From NCBI GenBank assembly GCA_018257865.1, contig JAEUBA010000041.1, positions 186,001-250,000 on the forward strand: a stretch of DNA of 64,000 nt, written 5' to 3'. This document shows positions 55,708-64,000 of this stretch, piece by piece. Source of the DNA: Stereocaulon alpinum. Its lineage: Eukaryota > Ascomycota > Lecanoromycetes > Lecanorales > Stereocaulaceae. Made by a program: the position numbers and the translations under genes. Below the pieces are notes generated by a model. It was not told the origin of the DNA, ran no database searches, and saw only the letters and a list, made by a program, of their open reading frames with translations. Positions within the stretch are counted from its first letter, which is position 1. Each line of letters starts with the position of its first letter.

Positions 55708-56617
55708 GGCTTCAGCAAAGTTAAGCAAAGCAAGGTCCGAGGTATGGATATCTGTGGCATAAATCACGTCATCAGGACGGTCCAATCAGGGCGAACGAGT
55801 CTTCGGGCGCGACGTACCTGTTGATTCATGTAAGTTGGTTAAGTTGAGAGACGCGTACGGTAGGTGCATTTTCCTGCAAAAGACTAGATGTTGTTCCCCG
55901 GACTGACATTTAGAGTTGTACTGGTAGACACGCACATAGTAATAACGAGGATCCTTCTTTGTTTTAGTTTGAGCTCACATTACCTCTGCTCGAGCCTTGA
56001 TGCTATGGCTTCCATCTTAGCCAGGAAGTGTTTGTGGGCGTGGCTAAATCTTCTCCAAAGCTTTCAATATTGGGGGATCCATCCGAGTGGCTATATGCAC
56101 TGCGAACAAGTAATTACGCTTCCCACTACATGCAGAGCGAACACTAATAACAGTCATCAGTTGTTCTGTCCGGCACGCTTGATTTTCTCCTCTCCGGAGT
56201 GCTTGATCTCAGGAAACAGGTGATTATTACACATATACACTACACATTCAGCCAAGGACTATGAGGTACTCTATTAATGGCAAAAGGTGCAAACATGTGC
56301 AAGACAGGGTGATCTCTACGACGTTGATATATATGGCCTTCAGTACGTAAGGCCGAAGGCACCTATGCGAAAGCCCAGGGCTAGCTAGAGCTCTTGGGGA
56401 AGCTAGATGGACACTTACTAAACGTAGTGTGAAACTAGAAAGGGTCGTGAGTTTGAGTAGGAGTGACTGACCAGAATGTGGCGGGAATACCAGGAACGAG
56501 AAGTTTGTCATTGACGTATTCGCGTAGCGAACATGATAATTTGGAGTTCAAGGCGTTGATACTGTATTATCTGCCATCGGCATACACTTCCCAGACCCAA
56601 AACACTGACTGTATGCT
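55708..56617. other. gene-free stretch
   Basis: About 910 bases between the Cys/His-rich gene and the stop of the hydantoinase gene. No supportable gene. Confidence 0.45.
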
Positions 56618-59600
56618 TCAATGGTGCGGGCTTTGCATATGCTCTTCCTTCCATCTCTTGAAGTACGGTAGTTGTGTCATTGGACCCCGCAAGACAACTT
56701 CCCAAGGCGCTTTAGGTGCAGGTAACCCAGTCTCTTCCATACACTTTGCCTTCAACTCATCCCAAGATCCACCACGGTTGAAAACCTCGGCTTTTGATCG
56801 GTCCATTTCTGGATTAGTACCCCTTATTTCTTTCCGTAGGCTCCGCGTGCCTTCCTCGTCTACGCTCAAGTCGTGATGTAGACTGACGCCGTACCGTCTA
56901 GCTCCCTCGGCTGTTACAAGCTTACGCCGTACCTCCAATGCTACGACCTCTGGGTCTCGCTGTAGAGCGTCTCCCCATCCACCCCCACCCCAAGTCACCC
57001 ATTCGAGGACATCACCACTGCTAACCCTGATATGGTCTTGTTTGCTCCCGAAAGATTCTCGTGGAGGGTTCTCGGCATCATGAGAATATCTTACCAATAT
57101 CTTGGTCGATCGTGCACCAGGCTCGCCACCCAATACTCCCCATGGCTTCGACAGCCATCTGTCATCGTGCAACGAAATTACGCCTTCTTCCAGGAAGCGC
57201 CAGTAGATTCTTTGAGCGTTTCCGCCACGATGAAGACCTGGCCCGCCGGAGTCTGCCACAGTGTTGAAGACTTCAATACGAAGAGGGTAATAGAGCTCGA
57301 GGAATTCATTGGGTATGGCTTTCATCGCTGGCCACAGACAGTGACCGTCAGGGCCATCACCGATTGGTCTCGCTGGTATCCCTCCAAAGCCTATCCAATA
57401 AAGCTGAAACCAAGAGCCATCCTGCCGATATCCAGAGTACATAAAGTGCGGACTATCGGAGAAGCCAGCTGCTGTCATAAACTCAGGCGCTCGCTGGCCC
57501 AAGAGGCCGGAGAGCACGTCCATCAGTCGTCCCAGAAAATGAGTCCTACATGATAACGCGGCTGGGCGAATAGGTTTGAGAAGCGTGCCTTCGGGGATAT
57601 ACACATCGATCAAATCATGAAAACCGTCATTTGCTACAACGCTGGAGTCGTACACAACTAGGAGATATATCCCAACAAACATCTTGAACATGTTGATACT
57701 GAGATAGAAATTGATTGAGGATGGAGATTGTGGGTCCGTGCCTGTAAAATCGAATTTCAGTCGGCCGTCCACTCTTGTCATGGTGCATGCAACTTTCCAT
57801 GGTCCAACTCCCTGTCCATCATCATCTATCCAGTCTTCGAAGTAGGTGGGCTCCTGGGAGATTTTGCTGATTATCGATGATACGGCTTTTCGATTACGGG
57901 AGAGGAGCTCGTCGATGGCGGCGAAGTAAATAGTGTCACCGAAGCGTGTGTAGAGCTCTAGCATGCGTTTTCCAGCTATGAAGCATCATTAGCGGGATCG
58001 CGTCATGGGTCTGCAATATTGTTCGGAGAAATTCTCACCAATTTCGCAAGCAGCTACCAGCGCCCGGACATCGCTGCGGTTCCAATCTGGCAAACGAACA
58101 TTCCTATAGATGACCTCCATCAGATCATCATTCCAGATGCCCTTTGAAGCGACCTTAGTAACCGGAATCTGTATTCCTTCTTCAAAGACGCTACTGGCCG
58201 CACACGGAAGGGAACCAGGAACGCTGCCGCCAACGTCGGTCATATGGCCGAAGTTTGCTGTCCACGCAACTATATTAAGCTCTTAGTCAGCTCCTAGAGA
58301 AATGCTTCCACAATGCGTACTTAGCTTGTCCTCCATAAAAGTGGGCATCAAGATGAGCCAGTCGTTATGATGAGATATTGCTCCTGCGACAGAATAGGGA
58401 TCGTTGGTGAGAAAGATGTCACCAGGCTCAATGGTCTCTTTCCATATATCAAGGAAACCACCAATGAAAGAGCCAAATTGACCAACCATCATCTTCCCGC
58501 TTGGCTCTGCAATGACGTTGAATTCATCTTGTTGCTCTCGGATGGCAGGGCTCATGGTTGTTCGTGTCATTAAGGCATCCATCTCGGCTCTGGCATTTGC
58601 TAATGCACTTTCGAAGATATCGACTGTTGCCATATCGAGTTGCTCGGTTACACCAGTAGATGATAATTTCTGTTCAAGCTCCCAGATCAGTATGTTCCCC
58701 ACAGCGTCGATCTCTGCCTTATATCCTGGCAGAATGACTGTGTTTGAGTCCATCTCCGTGAGGATACAGGGACCATAAATCACATGCCCATGTTCCAAAC
58801 CTGAGCGATCCCAAATAGCGCAGCCTTCGAATAATTGTCCTTCAAAGATGAGATCTGATGTCGCAGTGACCAAGACATTTGAAGGCTCCGAAGACTCAGC
58901 TTTATTCAACATCCTGACGGGCAACTCTTCTTTCGTTTCTTCTGCAATAACCCTGAGATTCACAAACTCCACCTCTGACGGAAGACGGTAGGTGAACAGC
59001 TTCTCGTGTTCTACCTCGAAAAGATCACGGAGATAGGAGAGGCCCCTTGATTTCAATAGCTTGAGATCCACATTCACAGGAATGTTGATGGCTTGACCGC
59101 TGTATCGGAAATCGGCTTGGAACATATGAACCTTGCGCCGCGGAGTTTAGCCACTCAGCCCAACATAGGAAGCTCCCTGGTATAAAGCTCAGAAACTTGC
59201 ACACCTGCTTGTTCTCCGGTACTCCTTGCTCCTCGCGCATCACTTTCTTCACTTGCTTGAGTAGTCCGTCATACGGAGTCAAAATCTCACTTTTTCCCAC
59301 CTGCGAGAGGACTCGGATGAACGTCTTTCCGACCTCATGACGGAGGAGAGTTGTTGCATCACCCAAGGCACAAAGCACACCAGGCGATGGAGGTACGATC
59401 ACAGGAAAGGCGTGAAGCAACTTGCCCAGCGAGTTTGCGTGAAGAGGCCCTGCTCCACCAAAGGCAACGAGACTAAAGTCTCTGGGATCATAGCCTTGCT
59501 CCACGGAAACTAACCTGAGAGCGCCGTACCTGTGACTACTGTTAAAATTCCGGTCTCCGGTTTAGTCAAGGGGCAAGGGAGCTGCAGCTGACATTGTCTC

Positions 59601-60878
59601 ATTCGAAACCTTCAGGATGCCTTCTGCCGCTTCATAAAGCCCAATCCCAAGATCATCTGCAACCCTTTGTACCGCATCTTTTGCTGCTCTTAGATCCAAA
59701 GCGAAAGATCCTCCTAACAGAGACTTCGGCAAGTAGCCCAACACTGCATTCGCGTCAGTCACAGTAGCTGCCGAACCACCTTTGCCGTAACATGCAGGCC
59801 CAGGCTCTGCACCGGCACTTTCAGGCCCAACTCTAAGAGCTTTGGTCACCTCGGGCACTCTTGCAATGGAGCCACCACCAGCTCCAACGGTACGAACATC
59901 CACTGAAGGCGCCTTTACGACAAGATCTCCAATCTTGGTCTCTCTCCTGATACGTGGAACACCATCATCAATCAAAGCGACATCAGTGCTTGTACCACCC
60001 ATGTCAATAGTTATCAGGTTCTTAAACTTTGTCTGATTTGCCACCACTGATACTACTCCTGTAACACCGCCAGCTGGGCCAGATAGAACCCAGGAAACGG
60101 GAAAACGACGTGCAAGGCTGACTGAAGAGAGGCCGCCATCGGACCGGAGGATCCGCAGATGCTTGGCTTTCCCCTCCAAAGATGTGAGGAGGTTCTTAAG
60201 GTAAAGACTCACACGAGGCTCAACATAGGAGTTGACGACAGTAGTGATAGTTCTTTCATACTCCATGAGCTCTGGCAAGACCTCAGACGATATTGAGACT
60301 GGAGTATCTGGTAGAAGCTTCAAGACCACACGTCGTGCCGTTTGCTCGTGAATTGGATTTGCGAAAGAGTTAATGAGGCTGATTGTCACAGCATCAGGCT
60401 TTTGCTCAACAACAGGTCGAAAATTTTCAGCAAATACATCTTCATCGAACTCGCGGACCTCGGTGCCATTAGTAGCAAGTCTTCCTGGCGCTTCAACAGT
60501 CAGCTCCAATGGTGCCAAAGGTTCAGGCTTCGGCCATATGATCCAGCTTGCGAGACCTCCAGGTACCTGAGATCTACGGGTTTGGAGAATATCTCTGTAA
60601 CCTTCTGTCACAACGAGAGCGACCTTCGCGCCTTTCTGCTCCAAGATTGCATTTGTTGCAACAGTTGTGCCGTGATTGACGACATTCAAGGTGACATCTG
60701 CACCATTAGGGATGTTGGTCATGATCTGATCTTTACCCTGAATGACTGCGAGCGATTGGTCTTCGGGCGTGGAAGGAACCTTGGCCCGCCAGGTTTCACC
60801 GGTGTCTTCCCGTACAAGTAGAAGATCTGTGAATGTGCCACCAACATCCACTCCGAGGCGATAGGATGGTGAAGCCAT
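56618..60878 (-). CDS. fused hydantoinase A/B (hydantoinase/oxoprolinase family)
   Basis: Five exons, 60878-59593, 59529-59205, 59131-58321, 58269-58039 and 57975-56618, give 1336 aa; introns are 63, 73, 51 and 63 nt. The family opens five-membered lactam rings with ATP: 5-oxoproline, hydantoin or N-methylhydantoin. The A half has the ATPase marks YRLGVDVGGTFTD near residue 6, VNHGTTVATNA, SGPAGGVTGVVSV, TIDMGGTSTDVAL and, across the first intron, NETMYGALRLVSVEQGYDPRDF. The B half has FLTNDPYSVAGAISHHNDW, GHMTDVGGSVPGS (spliced), DSGGPGLHRGG and WGGGGWGD. The VDVGGTFTD start resembles bacterial HyuA more than eukaryotic oxoprolinase (which usually has DRGGTFTD); this is from memory. The divergent neighbour is a carbamoylsarcosine-amidase-like gene, which supports a hydantoin substrate. 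Confidence 0.93.
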
Positions 60879-61492
60879 GTTCGAGACAAAGCACACTATG
60901 CGTGAATGTAATGTGCACGGCTACCTTGACGAATGCGAAGAAAGAACACACAGTGTCTGGGAGAACCCCAGGCTAGAAGAAGGCGGTAGAAGGCGCCCAC
61001 GCTATGCGTTGACAGCACGCGTATGAGGGCTAATACCCAAAAGTCCGGAGAAAGTGCTTACTCATCGTGATTATTCCAAAAATGACAGAACATGAGAATG
61101 TAGAGATAGAACACACGATTTCGTGATTTAGACTTAATTTGTTATGCAAAATGTATGATTTTCCGTGGAGGTGGGGAACAATAAGATTGTCGATCATCAT
61201 CATGCACGATGACGCGGCGCGTACAAATCTCGACCCGCAATTGAGAGATAAGGACGTTCCATACAGATGAAACACCTACACGAGTCAAGGCAATCATAAA
61301 ATTGAATATAGACTAGTCTTGGGACCGTTGCTTCATACCTACACGCAGTAGTAGGAATTTCCTGAACTGAGTAGAGATCAGCCTCACTCGTGGCAGTCCG
61401 TGATCTATCGGCTTCTCCCTGAGCCATTCGGTGTTGTTACAGACAAGTCGTCAAGCCTTCCACGCCTGTTTTGGATCGTGTGAGGTCTCGTG
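60879..61492. promoter_or_regulatory. divergent promoter with GATA-type sites
   Basis: 614 bases between the hydantoinase (-) and amidase (+) starts. HGATAR sites, the consensus of nitrogen regulator AreA, occur at 61104-61109 (AGATAG), 61246-61251 (AGATAA) and 61405-61410 (reverse CGATAG). Roughly two are expected by chance in this length, so they are suggestive only. Confidence 0.35.
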
Positions 61493-62179
61493 ATGTCTTC
61501 CACTGAAGCGCAATATCCACGAGACCTTCTAGATAGCTACTCTACCTCTGGTTTCGCACCCTCCTCGAACGGATTACCTTTTGGCAAGAAGCCTGTCCTC
61601 ATCGTTATCGACGTCTGTGATGCCTACCTCACCCCTGGGAGCCCATTGTACGCACCTGAGCGGTTTCACTCGGCGCTCAAGAATGTCGAAACATTAATTC
61701 AAGAGTCCCGAGGGAGGGCGATACCTGTCATCTTCACACGCGTGGTTTTTCAGTATCCAGTCTCGGGAGGCAATTGGTACAGATACAAGATTCCGAAGGG
61801 TCTTGGCTGTTTTGATGCCGACAATAAGCTTGGCGACTACCCAGCACAATCAACGATATGCCGACCAAAAACCGGCGAGATCGTCATCGAAAAGCAATTC
61901 AGCAGCTCATTTTTTGGGACCTCACTCGCTAGCGTGCTAATTGGCATGCAGATTGACACTGTAATAGTATGTGGTTATTCAACCAGTGGCTGTGTCCGTG
62001 CTACCACAATGGACGCCATGCAGTATGGCTTTTGCCCGTTCGTCGTGGGAGATGCATGTGGAGATCGACACGCATATCCTCATGATGCCAACCTTTTTGA
62101 CATTCAGGCGAAGTTCGGGGAGGTCGTATCGACTGACCAAGTGTTGAAGCTGATTGGTTTATGGGCTAGTGTTGACTAA
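61493..62179 (+). CDS. isochorismatase-family amidohydrolase, N-carbamoylsarcosine-amidase-like
   Basis: One exon, 228 aa; the codon before ATG 61493 is GTG, so the ATG is chosen. A cysteine hydrolase with the catalytic set Asp40 (LIVIDVCDAY), Lys134 (IVIEKQFSS) and Cys167 (YSTSGCVRATTMDA). The spacing (94 and 33) is almost that of bacterial N-carbamoylsarcosine amidohydrolase (Asp51, Lys144, Cys177, from memory). The following GDACGDRHAYPHDANLFDIQAKF also resembles that subgroup rather than isochorismatase or nicotinamidase. Expected reaction: N-carbamoylsarcosine to sarcosine, ammonia and CO2, or a related carbamoyl compound. It is divergent from the hydantoinase, whose product would be its substrate. 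No targeting signal is seen. Confidence 0.85.
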   Translation: MSSTEAQYPRDLLDSYSTSGFAPSSNGLPFGKKPVLIVIDVCDAYLTPGSPLYAPERFHSALKNVETLIQESRGRAIPVIFTRVVFQYPVSGGNWYRYKIPKGLGCFDADNKLGDYPAQSTICRPKTGEIVIEKQFSSSFFGTSLASVLIGMQIDTVIVCGYSTSGCVRATTMDAMQYGFCPFVVGDACGDRHAYPHDANLFDIQAKFGEVVSTDQVLKLIGLWASVD

Positions 62180-63475
62180 AACAGCCAAGGGTCTCGTGGC
62201 TTCGATCGTAGATGCTACCAGGGCGAGCGCTAGCGTCCTTTCCTCGGGTCAATGACATGCTTGGATTCAATGAAGACGCAGATGAGACACCTGCATTCCT
62301 CAAACGTATAGAGGCACACGATATGCTGTACGTATGCCCATAAGATAGCTCATAAATGACGAATATATTGCCGCTTCCAAACGTCCTCTCAGCTTTCGTG
62401 CTGGGCATGGACTACATATAACGCACCTACGAGGCTTCATGTTCCATCAATGCTTACCGGAGCATGGACTTGAGTGTGTTGGTTGCTTTGAGGGTGGGTA
62501 AGTAGTTCGAATTAGGACCGATGTAGCGGAGCTCTTGAGGTTGATAGAGCATGCTCAGATGGATTCACCCGGTTTTTACATGCGAAGATCTAGAAGAGGA
62601 AGTCGCCCGGCCAATGCAGACAGAGTTTATGCACATAGCGGAAGCGTGGTAAATATCTCCGTGATCTGCAAATAAATTTTCCATAAGCCGGTGTGGAAGC
62701 GGCGGGGCCTGGAGCGGCCGCAGCTCGCGTAGATGCTCGGGATGCATCCCAATTAGAGTACCAGATTTACATTCAAGACGGCGTCAGCGGTGCAGTGATC
62801 CCCGCAGCAAAGGGGGCACCTTTTTGGTAACGTGTGACGACATCTTGAACCCCGATACTTCCCCACATCATGCATCGACGAATGACTTAGCTGCCTTCTC
62901 GGTACCGAGTAGCTGTCGGTCAACCATCTTCTTGGGACCGATGCAATCATATATTGAGAGAAGCCAAGTCCATGGCCGAGGACAGGTTCGATCATATCTT
63001 GGGTCCCTCCCACTAACGCATGTTTTATGATTCTGCCCGTTTCGTCTTTGTCAGAATGGCGAATGTCTACGAATGCTACGTTGCCAGCTCAGATACCATC
63101 ACGGGAACGAGGGGCTTTGTTCGGAGAAGGTTGATAAACCAATCCATGTATACCGTTCACAGATTTCGATCATGATCCTTGGAGATCTGCGTTAGTGCTA
63201 GCCATGTACTGCCAATATTTCGTGTGGAATCCTTGTAGCCCATCTATGATTGGCCAATTGCGAAAAACTTTGCAGCCCAAGCTGCATGAGAACATGTTGG
63301 AGCGAGTATGTCCGAAGCATTGGAAGCTCGCTCCATACAACCAAGACCGAAGTGCTATAAGACGTGAGCAGCTTGCGACCCACAACCTCATACAGTTCCC
63401 TTCAAATCCGAGAAGGACCATAGGTTCTCTGCCAAGAAAGAGAACAACAGCAAAAAGTTTCTTGAATCCTTCGCC
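62180..63475. other. 1.3-kb gene-free stretch
   Basis: No supportable gene between the amidase and the lectin-like gene. Its right end may hold an unplaced first exon or promoter of the latter. Confidence 0.4.
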
Positions 63476-64000
63476 ATGGCACCGCTCATTAGGACCACCA
63501 TCCAGCTTCTCCTAAGCTCCATGCGTATGGAGAGGCCGTCCCATGACGTAGGCAAACAGATTCCAGCATGCCAACAGCCACAGAGCCTCGCTCTAGGTCA
63601 TCCCACCGCCAACGGCCCTAGTATCTCTGCGATCTCTTGGGGTTATAATCGTATGGATGTCTTTGGAAAGAATGAGATGAATGGGGCACTAACTCACAAG
63701 TTCTGGGATGGCTATCAGTGGCAACCATCAGTTGAAGATCTTGAGAATCTTGGTGAGACTCCAAACAGTGGTCCACCGGGTGCTGTCGCCGGGAACGGAA
63801 GCAAGATGGAGTGAGAATAATCCTTTTTTATTTTGATCTCGGAACTCTACGAGTCAGTCCGATTCCCGACTTGTTTCTCCTTTGCATCGTCTTCTTTCAC
63901 GGATCCTGTCGTCAATTACACAATAAGTCAAACAGAGGTCTAATCTCAAGCCCCTTATAGCATATTCACCGTCAGCGTAAATGGTGCGCTTCAGCACAAG
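63476..64000 (+). CDS. PLL/fucose-lectin-like repeat protein (cut by window end)
   Basis: The first visible exon, 63476-63810, encodes a repeat SISAISWGYNRMDVFGKN followed by GALTHKFWDGYQWQPS. This is the blade pattern of PLL-type/fucose-specific-lectin-like beta-propellers (W..(R/K)(L/M)D(V/I)F....G.L.HK.W). The frame stops six bases later, but a GTGAGA donor at 63811 and an acceptor TTATAG ending at 63960 restore a second repeat, SKMDIFTVSVNGALQHK, running into the last base of the window. The intron would be 150 nt, long for this window but with a TCTAATC branch-like site. The N-terminus (MAPLIRTTIQLLLSS) is uncertain and may not be the real start. Likely sugar-binding; the ligand and total repeat number are unknown. 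Confidence 0.6.

Noticed and set aside
61104..61410. Three GATA-type sites as proof of nitrogen regulation
   Set aside because: About two are expected by chance in this length; kept only as a hint.

Overview
The window is nuclear DNA from a filamentous ascomycete (Pezizomycotina, possibly Dothideomycetes; the class-level call is a guess from overall gene style). Support comes from dense genes on both strands, 49-96 nt GT-AG introns with CTRAC/CTGAC-type branch sites, and fungal-type genes such as a fused PABA synthase, Sld7, Elp5 and an N-terminal fungal STAND/NLR domain. Most genes appear broken until spliced. Splice sites were chosen by hand so that reading frame and family motifs join; exon sums are multiples of three for all models with a defined start. 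No bacterial-style operon, CRISPR array, rRNA, tRNA or intact transposon was recognised.

Left part (1-29.5 kb) is mostly core housekeeping: an atypical short-chain dehydrogenase (1792-3054, +), Mediator subunit Med6 (3363-4538, -), a gene with two copies of an unknown domain (4962-6035, -), an Asx-homology/DEUBAD protein (6580-8019, -) divergent from the R-SNARE Sec22 (8373-9194, +), an unknown protein (10723-11524, +), PABA synthase (12043-14757, +), replication regulator Sld7 (15275-16802, +), endosomal Vps55 (17488-18017, -) divergent from tyrosyl-DNA phosphodiesterase Tdp1 (18576-20403, +), an F-box-like gene split by a frameshift (21163-22768, +), a cysteine-rich single-pass membrane protein (23615-25138, +), Elongator subunit Elp5 (25806-26964, +), the snRNP 27K protein (27062-27937, -) and a single-pass membrane protein with coiled-coil potential (28600-29469, -).

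Middle part (29.5-45 kb) is more accessory. It has three small cysteine-rich zinc-binding-type proteins in a row (30802-33385, all -), a secreted TIM-barrel glycosidase-like enzyme (33956-about 35950, -), an unknown secreted protein (37176-38370, +), a PI-PLC-like phosphodiesterase (38449-39444, -), a 4-coumarate-CoA-ligase-like acyl-CoA synthetase with a PTS1-like end (39762-41598, -), then about 3.4 kb with only decayed fragments.

Right part (45-64 kb) carries an acid-sphingomyelinase-like phosphodiesterase (45056-47278, +), a truncated NLR N-terminal remnant (47508-47771, -), an MDR oxidoreductase (48551-49588, +), a glutathione S-transferase (50890-51590, -), an unknown 526-aa protein (51925-53505, -), a small secreted protein (54173-54589, +), an unknown Cys/His-rich protein (55171-55707, +) and a divergent catabolic pair: a fused hydantoinase A/B (56618-60878, -) and an N-carbamoylsarcosine-amidase-like isochorismatase (61493-62179, +). 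The last gene (63476 to beyond 64000, +) is a lectin-like repeat protein cut by the window edge.

The most notable items are the hydantoinase/carbamoylsarcosinase pair, which matches two consecutive steps of N-methylhydantoin (creatinine) breakdown; the duplicated-domain gene whose internal stop overlaps a splice donor; the cluster of small Cys-rich proteins; and the lectin gene at the edge.
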